A DNA stretch of 37,154 nt from the NCBI GenBank assembly GCA_934590135.1, contig CAKTOT010000010.1:1-37154 (forward strand), read 5' to 3'. Made by a program: the position numbers and the translations under genes. The notes below the pieces were generated by a model. The model saw nothing but the letters and a program-made list of their open reading frames with translations. It did not search any database and had not been told where the DNA came from. Source of the stretch: an uncultured Muribaculaceae bacterium (lineage in GTDB: Bacteria; Bacteroidota; Bacteroidia; Bacteroidales; Muribaculaceae). Positions 15,806-25,348 of this stretch are shown here, in pieces (position 1 is the stretch's first letter; the number at the start of each line of letters is the position of its first letter).

Positions 15806-16420
15806 TTATTTTTTATCCTCTTGAGCCTTGTTGTAGGATTCGTTGAGGGCTTTGACAACTTCGTCGGTGATGTCGAGTGCCGGATTGAAGTACAAGCCGA
15901 CGGCGCGATCGAGTATGGCGTCGTATTTCTTGGTTTTGTTGTATTCGATCAGGAAGTTGTCAATATAATCGCTTGCGGCCTTGGTGAGCTCGTTGATGCG
16001 GCGGTTGTCCTTGTCGGCGCGGGCTGCATAGCGGGTCTGGAGGCTGCGGTCAAGGTTCTGGAGTTCTTTGAGATCGGCGTTGTAGCTGGCTTCGCTGAGG
16101 TATCCGTTGTTCTTGGCTTTCTCTTGAATGGCGTTTTGCTTGCTCTGGAGTTGTGCACCCAGTTCGTTCTGGTACTGCTGCAATGCTACGGCTATCTGGT
16201 GGCACTCGTCCATTGTCTTACGTGCGTAGTCAAATTTGAAAAGCAGCGAGTCGCGGTCGATATAGCGTATATTGGTAGTAGCGGCAAAAGATTCGGACTT
16301 AACTTTCTTGACGGGGGTGATTGTGAGCGAGTCGCTCTTTGCGTCTGCTTCGCCATTGCCTCCGCATGCGGTGGTGGCTCCTAATGCGAGTATCGCAACG
16401 GCATAAAGGATTTTTTTCAT
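15806..16420 (-). CDS. OmpH/Skp-like periplasmic lipoprotein
   Basis: A 204-aa protein with signal MKKILYAVAILALGATTAC, a lipobox Cys at 19 and a predicted coiled-coil middle (Gln/Lys/Asn/Ala-rich, about residues 75-150). NIRYIDRDSLL at the start of the mature part and YFNPALDITDEVVKALN at the end are typical of the Bacteroidetes OmpH/Skp family. Skp chaperones carry outer-membrane proteins across the periplasm; a lipid anchor would tether this version. It begins 30 bp after the small membrane protein gene and is likely its operon partner. Confidence 0.8.
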   Translation of the reverse strand: MKKILYAVAILALGATTACGGNGEADAKSDSLTITPVKKVKSESFAATTNIRYIDRDSLLFKFDYARKTMDECHQIAVALQQYQNELGAQLQSKQNAIQEKAKNNGYLSEASYNADLKELQNLDRSLQTRYAARADKDNRRINELTKAASDYIDNFLIEYNKTKKYDAILDRAVGLYFNPALDITDEVVKALNESYNKAQEDKK

Positions 16421-16450
16421 CTTTGGTTTTTAGATTGTTTATATGTATGA

Positions 16451-16621
16451 TTATTTGGATTCTTTGTCATGCGTAGCACAGTCCAGCCCGCGACGGCGCA
16501 GGGCTTCGTTGTCGTGTATATGCGAGGACGGAAAGCGTCCTCCGCGGACAAACAATACGCGTATGCCCAGTAGCAGTAGTGCCACCGCAAGCAGTATCAA
16601 TGTCAGTATCAGCAGTCGCAT
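16451..16621 (-). CDS. Small conserved Bacteroidetes membrane protein
   Basis: A 56-residue protein with one N-terminal transmembrane helix (MRLLILTLILLAVALLLLG) followed by a basic, Cys-containing tail with RGGRFPSSH and ALRRRGLDCA. This architecture recurs in short proteins of many Bacteroidetes; the function is unknown. The start at 16621 is chosen because the -7 promoter element at 16649-16656 overlaps the alternative ATG at 16651. It heads the operon that continues into the OmpH-like gene. Confidence 0.75.
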   Translation of the reverse strand: MRLLILTLILLAVALLLLGIRVLFVRGGRFPSSHIHDNEALRRRGLDCATHDKESK

Positions 16622-16648
16622 AATGCCTGTGTCGTGCGTTTGGATATG

Positions 16649-16656
16649 CAAATTTA
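16649..16656 (-). promoter_or_regulatory. -7 element of the five-gene minus-strand operon
   Basis: TAAATTTG on the minus strand matches TAnnTTTG. Transcription would start near 16642, about 20 nt before the ATG at 16621. No clear -33 TTG is seen. No other -7 match appears in the gaps down to dus. Confidence 0.55.
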
Positions 16657-16815
16657 ATAAAGTTAGGGCGGAATTTAGCTATATATCAATTTTATTTTGT
16701 AATTTAGGGGGCGAAATACGCGCGATTTTAACAATCTTTACAAATGCCGTGCGCGTAAGGCCTTCGAGGCCGGCATAATTCAATACGAGTTATATACCCA
16801 AAAACATATACCATT

Positions 16816-18276
16816 ATGACAATAAAAGATTTGAAACCGGCCGAGGTTTTCGGCATTTTCGACCAAATCACCAAGGTCCCCCGTCCGTCCAAGAAGGAGG
16901 GTAAGATTCGTCAGTTTCTACTGGACTTTGCCGCCAAGCATGGCATAGCTGTCAAGACAGACGCCATAGGCAACGTCTTGATGAGCAAGCCGGCCACTCC
17001 CGGCCACGAACAGGCTCCCGGCATCATACTTCAGGCACATATGGATATGGTATGCGAGAGCAACGACAAGTCTTTTGACTTCGAGAATAATCCTATCACC
17101 ACCATCGTCGACGGCGAATGGCTGCATGCCGACGGCACCACTTTGGGTGCTGACAACGGCATCGGTATGGCCGGCGCCCTTGCCGCCTTCACGGACGAGA
17201 GCCTGGTACACGGCCCGATGGAAGCACTCTTCACCGTAGATGAGGAGACAGGTCTCACGGGTGCATATAATCTCGGAGATGATATGATACACGGCAGCAT
17301 CCTGCTCAACCTCGATTCCGAAGACGATGCACAGATCTTCGTTGGTTGTGCCGGCGGTGTGGACACCACTTGCGTGTTCAAGTACAATCGTTCGTTTGCA
17401 CCCACCGACTTCCATTACTTCAAATTCGACATCAGCAAGGGCCTCGGCGGTCACTCGGGCGGCGACATCCACTTGGGCCGTGCCAACGCCGTACAGCTGC
17501 TCGCTCGCTTCCTCTGGACTCTGGGCCGGAAATATGAGCTGTCACTGTGCGAAATCGATGGCGGCAACCTGCGCAACGCCATTCCGCGTGCCGCTCATGC
17601 AATCTTCGGCGTCAATACCGCCAATAAGGAAAAGGTAGTAGCAGCGTTCAACTGTTACGTAGCCGAGGTAAAGAACGAGTACAAAGACCTCGAGCCGACT
17701 ATCGAATTTGCACTGGACAGTGTAGATCGTCCCGAGATGGCTGTGGACGAAGATACAACGCGCCGCCTGGTAGACGCCCTATATTCGGCACCTCACGGAG
17801 TGATTTCCATGAGCCGCGACATCGAAGGCTTGGTGGAAACGTCCACCAACTTGGCAAGTGTCAAGATGCGTCCCGATGAGGAAATCCTCGTGACCACCTC
17901 GCAGCGCTCGTCCGTAGAGTCGCGCAAATGGGACATCGCCCATCGTGTCGAGGCCGTCTTTACGCTCGCCGGCGCTACGGTGACACACGGAGACGGATAC
18001 CCCGGATGGGCACCCAACCTCAACTCGCGCATCATGAAGATAGCTTCGGATGCTTACGAGGAACTCTACGGTGTCAAGCCTGCCATCATGGCCATACACG
18101 CCGGCCTGGAATGCGGTCTGTTCCTGCAGAAATACCCGCATCTGGATATGGCATCCTTCGGCCCGACATTGCAGGGCGTACACTCGCCCAGCGAGCGCAT
18201 GAATATCCCCGCTGTCGAACGTTTCTGGGGACAGCTACGCCGCACTATCGAGAAGGTCGCCGATCTCAAGAATTGA
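16816..18276 (+). CDS. pepD: Aminoacyl-histidine dipeptidase (M20 family)
   Basis: A 486-aa cytosolic dinuclear zinc dipeptidase (carnosinase-like PepD). Metal and catalytic motifs are present: QAHMDMVC (His75, Asp77), LGADNGIGMA (bridging Asp113) and DEETGLTGA (catalytic and ligand Glu143/144), with the usual large lid domain insertion and a C-terminal GLECGLF metal-site His/Glu region. The length matches the family. It is monocistronic: a ~195-bp gap upstream contains only weak promoter-like sequence, and a hairpin with T7 follows. Confidence 0.93.
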   Translation: MTIKDLKPAEVFGIFDQITKVPRPSKKEGKIRQFLLDFAAKHGIAVKTDAIGNVLMSKPATPGHEQAPGIILQAHMDMVCESNDKSFDFENNPITTIVDGEWLHADGTTLGADNGIGMAGALAAFTDESLVHGPMEALFTVDEETGLTGAYNLGDDMIHGSILLNLDSEDDAQIFVGCAGGVDTTCVFKYNRSFAPTDFHYFKFDISKGLGGHSGGDIHLGRANAVQLLARFLWTLGRKYELSLCEIDGGNLRNAIPRAAHAIFGVNTANKEKVVAAFNCYVAEVKNEYKDLEPTIEFALDSVDRPEMAVDEDTTRRLVDALYSAPHGVISMSRDIEGLVETSTNLASVKMRPDEEILVTTSQRSSVESRKWDIAHRVEAVFTLAGATVTHGDGYPGWAPNLNSRIMKIASDAYEELYGVKPAIMAIHAGLECGLFLQKYPHLDMASFGPTLQGVHSPSERMNIPAVERFWGQLRRTIEKVADLKN

Positions 18277-18292
18277 TAGTATAGACATAAAA

Positions 18293-18337
18293 CATCCGTG
18301 CCGAGACCTCGTGGTCAGACAGCACGGATGTTTTTTT
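18293..18337 (+). terminator. Intrinsic terminator of pepD
   Basis: CATCCGTGC (18293-18301) pairs with GCACGGATG (18322-18330). The enclosed sequence carries a second small stem, GACC/GGTC. Seven T follow directly at 18331-18337. The stop codon is 17 bp upstream. Confidence 0.85.
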
Positions 18338-18388
18338 GTCTTTTAGAGTCCTGCGCCTGCTTAGGTAGGCACCAATACCCGTAAGCCC

Positions 18389-19255
18389 ATGAAACTACAT
18401 TATTACGCGCTTATGTCGGCCGCTGTGGCGCTGGCATCTCTGACGGTGCCGTCATTTGCACATCCGAGGCATACAGCCAATGCACATTCGCGGCATACAG
18501 CCAAGAGCGCAAATTTCAAGACCGCTAAGGCCAAGCCGGCGACCGCAGATGCCGATACATTACGCGCCGACAAGATAGAGCCTGCGGATGTGCTTAAATA
18601 TACCATCGGCGTCGATGGTGACACCATAGCACTGGAACTTGCACCGGAGTATAGGCATGGCCGTTTGACTGAAGATGATTTTGTCGAAGTTGCAGCCGAG
18701 ATGGATGTCGAAGTGGCCGCCATTAAAGCTGTAGTCGAAATAGAGGCCGGCAAGACACACCAAGGGTTCTGGTCCGAAGGCAAGCCGTTGATCAATTTTG
18801 ACCTGAGTATGTTCAGACGCTTTGCCGCCCGTAACGGGGTGGCTTTGGGCAAGTACAGACGCAGCCATTCGGTGGTGTTTGCACGCCCTAATGCAGCACG
18901 CTATGGTTCGCAGCAGGCCGCCCAGCAAGCGCGTCTTGATGCGGCACGTACCATACACGACCTATCGGCAATACAAGGAACCTTTTGGGGTATGTTCCAA
19001 ATCGGCGGATTCAATTGGAAGAAATGCGGGGCGGACAGCCCGGATGACTTTGTGCGCCTGATGTCTCGCAGCGAGCGCGACCAGTTGGAACTGTTTGCCG
19101 CTTTTGTCCGCAATTCGGGGCTGCTTCCGGCTTTGCAGGCGCGTAATTGGAGCGCTTTTGCCCGCGGTTACAATGGTCCGTCATACGCTGCTCGCGGTTA
19201 TCACACGCGTATGGCCGCAGCTTATTCGCGTTTCAAGCGTGTGGCTGCGCGCTGA
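18389..19255 (+). CDS. Secreted N-acetylmuramidase-family protein
   Basis: A 288-aa exported protein. The signal peptide ends near SFAHP, then comes a low-complexity His/Ala/Lys/Thr stretch with two RHTA units (about 26-52). The C-terminal ~190 residues match the N-acetylmuramidase (DUF3380) family: AAIKAVVEIEAGKTHQGF with Glu119 as the probable catalytic acid, WGMFQIGGFNW, and FARGYNGPSYA near the end. The usual FErH motif reads FDLSMF here, a departure worth noting. It would cleave peptidoglycan in the periplasm or outside the cell. No phage genes are nearby, so it may be a housekeeping or competitive hydrolase. Confidence 0.82.
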   Translation: MKLHYYALMSAAVALASLTVPSFAHPRHTANAHSRHTAKSANFKTAKAKPATADADTLRADKIEPADVLKYTIGVDGDTIALELAPEYRHGRLTEDDFVEVAAEMDVEVAAIKAVVEIEAGKTHQGFWSEGKPLINFDLSMFRRFAARNGVALGKYRRSHSVVFARPNAARYGSQQAAQQARLDAARTIHDLSAIQGTFWGMFQIGGFNWKKCGADSPDDFVRLMSRSERDQLELFAAFVRNSGLLPALQARNWSAFARGYNGPSYAARGYHTRMAAAYSRFKRVAAR

Positions 19256-19389
19256 TTAACGATTGGCTATGCAACGGGCTTATCAGTCTGCGTAAGGCTT
19301 TTCTGCCGTAATCGCTGCCGTCTCATTGCCACACAATATAAACGCGTTATCGCTTCGACTGTGGACTTACCTTATGATGGACTTTAATA

Positions 19390-19423
19390 GCGAGCGGCCG
19401 ACCTTTGAGGGTCGGCCGCTCGC
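19390..19423. terminator. Bidirectional hairpin between the muramidase gene and nuoN
   Basis: A 14-bp perfect GC-rich stem (19390-19403 with 19410-19423) and a 6-nt loop. It lies 22 bp past the nuoN stop on the minus strand and 134 bp past the muramidase stop on the plus strand. No U tract follows on either side. Confidence 0.7.
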
Positions 19424-19445
19424 CGTATGTGTGGGGATTACTCGC

Positions 19446-20924
19446 TTATTGGATGAAGTAGACGTTGAGGATGCTGTCGCCTGCTACGCCGAGCAGCCAG
19501 TCGTATACGGGGCTTACGATACCGAGCAGCAGTATGCCGCCGACCGTAATCACAAGGCCCAGACGCTCGGAAAACGCCGAGCGGAAGCGTTGGATTTGAC
19601 AGGGCTCTTCGCTGATATACATCGCCTTGACCACCAAGAGGTAGTAGTACAGGGATATGATGGTATTGATAAGTGCGATAAGCACCAGGACGTAGATGGC
19701 AATGCTGCCTTGATTGATGGCGCCGGTGAATATGAAGAATTTGCTGAAGAAGCCGGCGAAGGGCGGTATACCGGCCAGAGAGAACATAGCCAGCATCATT
19801 GCAAATGATAGGCGGGGATTGGTCTTGGCCAGTCCGCGGTAGTCGTCAATGGATACTTTGCCGGAGAAGTTCTCGATGGCGGCGATAACGCCGAAGGCGG
19901 CGAGGTTGGAGAATATGTACACAAGTATGTAGTACATCATTGCGGCGGTGCCCATGACGTTGTGGGCGATGATGCCGAGCATAATGTATCCGGCTTGTGA
20001 GATGGAGGAGAATGCCAAGAAGCGCTTGATATTGCGCTGGCGTATGGCAAAGAGGTTGCCCACGGTGATGGTCAGGATGATAAGGGCGTAGAGCATCCAT
20101 TCCCATACTTGGCTGTAGATATTGCCGAAGGCTTGGGCAAGTACGCACATGAAGGCGAAGGCTGCCGCGCCTTTGGATATGACGCTAAGATATGCCGTAA
20201 CAGAGGTGGGCGCACCTTGATATACGTCTGCCGTCCATAGGTGGAAGGGCACGAGCGACAGCTTGAAGCCTATACCGGAGATGACGAAGGCCAGGGCCAG
20301 GATAAGCATGGTAGAGTCGGCTCCGCTGACGGCGAGGTATATCTTGTCAAAGTATAGTGACCCGGTGAGTGCGTATACAAAGCTTAGACCCATCAGGAAT
20401 ATGGCCGAGGAGAATACGGCGGTAAGGATATACTTGACGGCTGCTTCGTGGCTTTCGTAACGATTTTTGTCGAGAGCGACCATAGCGGCCAGAGGCAGCG
20501 AGGCGCTTTCGAGACCGATGACGAATACCAGGAAGTGGCGTGCCGAAATCATAAGGTACATTCCGAAGAGCGTCACGAGCAACAACTCGAAGAACTCGCC
20601 GCGGCGTACTATCATCAGCTCGCCGTTGGCCCATTTGAGCGACTGTATCAGAACGATGATGACGCCTATATTAAGGATGGTCTTGATGGCTGAAATTTCG
20701 GGGGATGTCTCGTACATGCCGGCGAAAGCCGAAGTAAATTCGCCCGAGCCGAGCATGCAGGAGCAAAGTCCCAAGATGGTGAGGGCTGCCATGCCGATAA
20801 TGGCGACAATGGGAAGTGCCCCTTGCGCTTTCTTGGGCATGAAGGTGTCGTAGAGGAAGACCAAGAGGAAGACTACGAGGAGTCCGATCTCTTGCTTCAT
20901 TGCTAAAAACTGTGAGTAATCCAT
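19446..20924 (-). CDS. nuoN: NADH-quinone oxidoreductase-like subunit N
   Basis: A 492-aa antiporter-like proton-pumping subunit of complex I in the inner membrane, with about 14 helices. Key residues are visible: the TM5 Glu in VIGLESASLPLAA, and FKLSLVPFHLWTADVYQGAPTSV with a conserved TM7 Lys and the TM8 Lys in VISKGAAAF. It is the last gene of the interleaved nuo-atp cluster, 56 bp after nuoM and just before a terminator hairpin. Length and order match Bacteroidetes NuoN. Confidence 0.95.
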   Translation of the reverse strand: MDYSQFLAMKQEIGLLVVFLLVFLYDTFMPKKAQGALPIVAIIGMAALTILGLCSCMLGSGEFTSAFAGMYETSPEISAIKTILNIGVIIVLIQSLKWANGELMIVRRGEFFELLLVTLFGMYLMISARHFLVFVIGLESASLPLAAMVALDKNRYESHEAAVKYILTAVFSSAIFLMGLSFVYALTGSLYFDKIYLAVSGADSTMLILALAFVISGIGFKLSLVPFHLWTADVYQGAPTSVTAYLSVISKGAAAFAFMCVLAQAFGNIYSQVWEWMLYALIILTITVGNLFAIRQRNIKRFLAFSSISQAGYIMLGIIAHNVMGTAAMMYYILVYIFSNLAAFGVIAAIENFSGKVSIDDYRGLAKTNPRLSFAMMLAMFSLAGIPPFAGFFSKFFIFTGAINQGSIAIYVLVLIALINTIISLYYYLLVVKAMYISEEPCQIQRFRSAFSERLGLVITVGGILLLGIVSPVYDWLLGVAGDSILNVYFIQ

Positions 20925-20980
20925 TGCTTAGTATGCTATGTGCTGTGTGTGGATGCTGAATAATGTCATTAGATCGGTGT

Positions 20981-22507
20981 TCATCCTACGCCGGGTATTA
21001 CGGGGGTCATACCCAAAACGCTGAAGATGTCAACGGAGAATGTGCTGCGGATAAGGTCGGCAAAGAAGTTGGGGAAGCAACCTATGGCGGCTACACATAC
21101 GATGAGTGTAACCGTGGAGAGGCGTTCCCACCATGTCGCATCGGTGAGCGACAGGTGATGTTTGTCTTGTACCGGGCCGAAGAGCAGTTTGCCTACTACG
21201 CGTAGGATGTATACGGCGGTGATGACGATGGATGCGCAGGCCACAATGGTAAATATGCGGTGGAAGAGGTCGGCGTGCTGGAACGATCCGACGAATATGG
21301 TCATCTCGGCCACGAAGCCGCTAAGTCCGGGGAGACCGAGCGAGGCCATACCGGCTATGACGTAGCATACGGCTAAGTATGGCATTATGCGCATCAGTCC
21401 GCCCATCTGTCGGATGTCGCGGGTGTGTGTACGTCCGTAGATCATGCCGATGAGTGCAAAGAAGAGGGCTGTCATCAGACCATGCGAGAGCATCTGCATA
21501 ATTGCACCGGTCATTGCGGTGGTGTTGAGCATCAGTATGGCGAAGAGTACCATACCGCAGTGAGATACCGAGGAGTATGCATTGATGTACTTGAGGTCGG
21601 TCTGTACGCAGGCGCTGAATGCACCGTAGACTACGGAGATGCCGGTGAGGATGAGGAATATCCAGGCAAGTTCGTTGGCGGCTTCGGGCATCAGGTAGAT
21701 GGCGACGCGGAAGCAGCCGTATCCGCCGAGCTTCATTAGTACGCCGGCGTGGAGCATGGATACTGCCGTGGGGGCCGAGGCGTGGCCGTCAGGCGACCAT
21801 GTATGGAAGGGGAACATCGCGCCCAGTACGCCGAAGCCTACGAAGGTCATCGGGAACAGGAATGTCTGCCAGCCGTGGGAGATGGCTCCGTTTTGTACAA
21901 TCTCGAGAATGTTCCAAGTCAGTGTCTGTCCTTCGGGTGCGCTGTGGTAGTATATGCCGATGAGGCCGAGCATCAGAAATGCTGAGCCGCCCATGAGCAT
22001 CAGGGTCAGCTTCATTGCCGAGTAGTTCTTGCGTCCCGAGCCCCAAACGCCGATAAGGAGGTACATGGGGATGAGGGCGACTTCGTAGAACATGAACATT
22101 GTGAAGAGGTCGATGCTGATGAAGAAGCCGAAGACGCCGGTGGACAGGAGTATGAGCCACAGGAAGAATGCTTTTGGCTGCTCGATTTTCCATGAGGCGA
22201 AGCTGCCGGCGAAGACGATGATGCTTGATAGCAGCAGCATGGCTATGGATATACCGTCAACGCCGACGGCGAGGTGGATGTTAAGCGGCTTGAACCACTC
22301 CCAGGATCCTACGAAGAGCATGGGGTCGGTGGCTCCGGCGGCACGCTGCTTCAGGTATTCGACGAGCAGGTACACGGACAGCGCTATCAGTGCCGTGGAC
22401 CCGGCAACGGCGACGGCGCGTATCTGCTTGATGTTTTTGCTCAGAGCCAGTCCCGCCATCATTATCAGCGGGATGACTACGAAGTATGTCAGAATGTTGC
22501 TAAACAT
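20981..22507 (-). CDS. nuoM: NADH-quinone oxidoreductase-like subunit M
   Basis: A 508-aa antiporter-like subunit of the complex I membrane arm. MFMFYEVALIPMYLLIGVWG carries the TM5 Glu. FPFHTWSPDGHASAPT followed by SMLHAGVLMKLGGYG carries the TM7/TM8 proton-path residues, including the Lys. There are about 14 helices and the length is normal. It lies 40 bp after nuoL in the same direction. Confidence 0.95.
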   Translation of the reverse strand: MFSNILTYFVVIPLIMMAGLALSKNIKQIRAVAVAGSTALIALSVYLLVEYLKQRAAGATDPMLFVGSWEWFKPLNIHLAVGVDGISIAMLLLSSIIVFAGSFASWKIEQPKAFFLWLILLSTGVFGFFISIDLFTMFMFYEVALIPMYLLIGVWGSGRKNYSAMKLTLMLMGGSAFLMLGLIGIYYHSAPEGQTLTWNILEIVQNGAISHGWQTFLFPMTFVGFGVLGAMFPFHTWSPDGHASAPTAVSMLHAGVLMKLGGYGCFRVAIYLMPEAANELAWIFLILTGISVVYGAFSACVQTDLKYINAYSSVSHCGMVLFAILMLNTTAMTGAIMQMLSHGLMTALFFALIGMIYGRTHTRDIRQMGGLMRIMPYLAVCYVIAGMASLGLPGLSGFVAEMTIFVGSFQHADLFHRIFTIVACASIVITAVYILRVVGKLLFGPVQDKHHLSLTDATWWERLSTVTLIVCVAAIGCFPNFFADLIRSTFSVDIFSVLGMTPVIPGVG

Positions 22508-22547
22508 TGTTGCGTTGTTTTTAAGATTTTACACCGTTGTATTGGGC

Positions 22548-24494
22548 TTAGGCAAGAGCCAGAACTATGGAAGTGATGACTCCGAGCAGCAGGGCACCGA
22601 TAAGGTATACGCGAACATATGTTTGTATCTGTCCTGACTGCATGCCGCGGATGGCGAAGGATGCCTTGTTGGTGATATTGGCAAGAGCGTCCATGGTTCC
22701 GTCGATGATGTGGCGGTCAAACCATGCGATGGGGCGGCAGATGAGATTGAAAATAATCTTGTGGGTGATGAACATATAGAGTTCGTCCCAATAGAAGCGG
22801 TGGAAAGCCCAGTCCCAGAGGTGCGGCATGGCTGCACGCAGACGTGCGGGGATGGCGTTCTCTTTGCGGTACATCACCGTGGCCAGTGCTATGGCTGCTA
22901 TGGCAATGACTACGCTGGTGATTGCTATGGTCGGGTCGAGGTGGATGTCGTAGGGCATGTTGTCCCATGTGACATAGTGCCCGAAGGGGATAAATCCGGC
23001 GACGCAGGATACTGCTGCGAGGAATATCAGGGGCACGGACATGGTCCAAGGTGCATCATGCGGGGTATGATGTGAGGTGTCATGTTTCTTCCACCAGAAG
23101 ATGAGGTAGTACAGGCGGAACATGTAGAATGCTGTCAGGGCTGCTACCATGGTCATCCAAACACCCATCCAGGGGCTCCATGCGTATGCGGCCGAGAGGA
23201 TTTCGTCCTTGCTGAAGAAGCCCGAGAAGGGGGGTATACCGGCTATGGCGAGACAGCCTATGAGGAATGTCCAGTGGGTGATGGGCATGTATTTGCGAAG
23301 GCCGCCCATGGCGGTGTAGTCGTTGGAGTGTACTGCGTGAATCAGTGCGCCGGCTCCGAGGAAGAGCAGGGCCTTGAACATGGCGTGTGTGAACAGGTGG
23401 AACATCGAGGCCATGTATCCGAGGCCGTGGTGGCTGACTTCGCCCATGCCGAGACCGGCAACGCCGAGGGCTACCATCATAAATGCTATCTGAGATATGG
23501 TGGAGAAGGCGAGTACGCGTTTGATGTCGAGTTGTGTGCAGGCTACGACTGCGGCATAGAATGCCGTGGCGGCACCTATGATGGCTACGAATGTGGTGGC
23601 TGAGGCTTCGAAGATATATACCGGGAACATACGCGCTACCAGGAATACGCCTGCGACAACCATCGTGGCGGCGTGGATGAGCGCCGATACGGGTGTGGGG
23701 CCTTCCATTGCATCGGGCAGCCAAATGTGCAGGGGCATCATTGCCGATTTGCCCATACCGCCGATGAAGATGAGTACTAGGCCCCAGGTGAGTACCGAAG
23801 CGCCGAGGAAGGTGGTGCCGGCGGCTCCGCCGAGTGCTTCCATGGGGTTGGTGGTGAGGGCGGCAAAGTCAAAGGTCTTGCTATAGAATGATAGAACAAG
23901 AATGCCAATGAGGAATCCGAGGTCGGCAAAGCGAGTGACGATAAACGCTTTTTTGGATGCGGAAACGGCTGCATGTTTTGTATAGTAGAATCCGATGAGC
24001 AGGTAGGAGGAAGCGCCCACAAGTTCCCAGAAGATGTACATCTGGAAGATGTTGGTGGCTACCACCAGACCGAGCATCGAGAAGCTGAACAGCGATAGGA
24101 AGGCGTAGTAGCGCTGGAAGCCGCGTTCGCCGTGCATATATCCGAGGCTGTAGAGGTGTACCATGAATGATATGGTGGTGATGACTATAAGCATCATTGC
24201 CGAGATCGAGTCAAGGTAGAAGCCCAGACGTATCACCAAATCATCGGTGAAGGCCAGCCAGTCGATGTTGAATACAATGTATTGGAGGCGTTGTCCCGAT
24301 TCGTTGACAAATTCGGGATTGCCGCTGAAGAAGTATGTCAGTGCTACGGTATAGCCCAGGACGGCTGTGACACCCATACCGACGGTGCCTAAGATGCCTG
24401 CCGTTTTATGGCTCATTTTGCATCCGGCGATACCCAGCAGCAGGAACATGAACAGGGGTATGCACAGAATGAGCAGCGGGAATGTGATATCCAT
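22548..24494 (-). CDS. nuoL: NADH-quinone oxidoreductase-like subunit L
   Basis: A 648-aa protein, the most distal antiporter-like subunit. The motifs are WELVGASSYLLIGFYY (TM5 Glu), GKSAMMPLHIWLPDAMEGPTPVSALIHAATMV, and a C-terminal extension with a long amphipathic stretch that in known structures runs along the arm. An internal His-rich loop, KKHDTSHHTPHDAP, precedes this extension. It begins 8 bp after the nuoK stop. Confidence 0.95.
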   Translation of the reverse strand: MDITFPLLILCIPLFMFLLLGIAGCKMSHKTAGILGTVGMGVTAVLGYTVALTYFFSGNPEFVNESGQRLQYIVFNIDWLAFTDDLVIRLGFYLDSISAMMLIVITTISFMVHLYSLGYMHGERGFQRYYAFLSLFSFSMLGLVVATNIFQMYIFWELVGASSYLLIGFYYTKHAAVSASKKAFIVTRFADLGFLIGILVLSFYSKTFDFAALTTNPMEALGGAAGTTFLGASVLTWGLVLIFIGGMGKSAMMPLHIWLPDAMEGPTPVSALIHAATMVVAGVFLVARMFPVYIFEASATTFVAIIGAATAFYAAVVACTQLDIKRVLAFSTISQIAFMMVALGVAGLGMGEVSHHGLGYMASMFHLFTHAMFKALLFLGAGALIHAVHSNDYTAMGGLRKYMPITHWTFLIGCLAIAGIPPFSGFFSKDEILSAAYAWSPWMGVWMTMVAALTAFYMFRLYYLIFWWKKHDTSHHTPHDAPWTMSVPLIFLAAVSCVAGFIPFGHYVTWDNMPYDIHLDPTIAITSVVIAIAAIALATVMYRKENAIPARLRAAMPHLWDWAFHRFYWDELYMFITHKIIFNLICRPIAWFDRHIIDGTMDALANITNKASFAIRGMQSGQIQTYVRVYLIGALLLGVITSIVLALA

Positions 24495-24502
24495 GACTGT
24501 TG

Positions 24503-24814
24503 TTAGAATTTCATTTCGTTAAGGGTGCGCACATCGATGTTGTGTGTGGCACGGTGGATGTTGATTATTATGGCGATGGCGAGAGCTGTCTCGGCCGCTG
24601 CGATGGCGATGGCGAAAAGCGTGAAGAACATGCCTTCGAGTGCGCCGGGATAGAGGTAGCGGTTGAATACGACGAAGTTGACGTCAACGGCGTTGAGCAT
24701 CAGTTCCAGCGAGATGAGTATGGCAATCATGTTCTTGCGGGTGATAAATCCGTAGATTCCGGCGCAGAACATTATCAGGCTGGGTATCAGGTAATATATT
24801 GCTGTAATTTCCAT
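24503..24814 (-). CDS. nuoK: NADH-quinone oxidoreductase-like subunit K
   Basis: A 103-aa, three-helix subunit. The two Glu residues essential in the family are both present, in LISLELMLNAVDVNF and AAAETALAIAI. It lies between nuoJ (12 bp gap) and nuoL (8 bp gap), so the genes are tightly packed and probably translationally coupled. Length is typical. Confidence 0.95.
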   Translation of the reverse strand: MEITAIYYLIPSLIMFCAGIYGFITRKNMIAILISLELMLNAVDVNFVVFNRYLYPGALEGMFFTLFAIAIAAAETALAIAIIINIHRATHNIDVRTLNEMKF

Positions 24815-24826
24815 AGTCGTGGTGGC

Positions 24827-25339
24827 TTAACGTTTACGTGCAATCACTACGCCGCCGATGATACATGCCAGCAGCAGGATGCTGACGGCTTCGAAGGGCA
24901 ACAGGTACTGGCCGGGTCCGGAGCCGAGTATATCGGTTCCGATTCGGTCCATTGTGGGGTTGGTCATCTCGGGCGCTTTGGTAAAGAGTGCGCAACGGCT
25001 CACTAATGTGTAGCCGCATACGATGGCTGTGGCCAGAGCTGCCAACAGTCCGGCTTTACGCGACTTGGAGGTGAGTTTCTCGCTATTGTGGCCGGGCTTG
25101 CTTGTCAGTAGTATTGAGAAGACAAACAGCACTACGATACCGCCGGCGTATACTGCAATCTGTACCGCGCCGAGGAACTCGTAGTCGAGTTGGAAATATA
25201 GGGCAGCGGCGCTGAAAAGGGCAAAGAGCAGGAATGTGGCGGAGCGTAGGATCTTACGCGTGGTCACGGCCAGTACCGAGAATACAATCATCGACAGGGC
25301 GATGATGACATACATGATGATACTTCCTAATGATTCCAT
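24827..25339 (-). CDS. nuoJ: NADH-quinone oxidoreductase-like subunit J
   Basis: A 170-aa, five-helix membrane subunit. The TM3 segment LGAVQIAVYAGGIVVLFVF matches the conserved pi-bulge helix that gates the link between quinone chemistry and proton channels. It begins 9 bp after the nuoI stop. Confidence 0.94.
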   Translation of the reverse strand: MESLGSIIMYVIIALSMIVFSVLAVTTRKILRSATFLLFALFSAAALYFQLDYEFLGAVQIAVYAGGIVVLFVFSILLTSKPGHNSEKLTSKSRKAGLLAALATAIVCGYTLVSRCALFTKAPEMTNPTMDRIGTDILGSGPGQYLLPFEAVSILLLACIIGGVVIARKR

Positions 25340-25348
25340 TATATTGTG

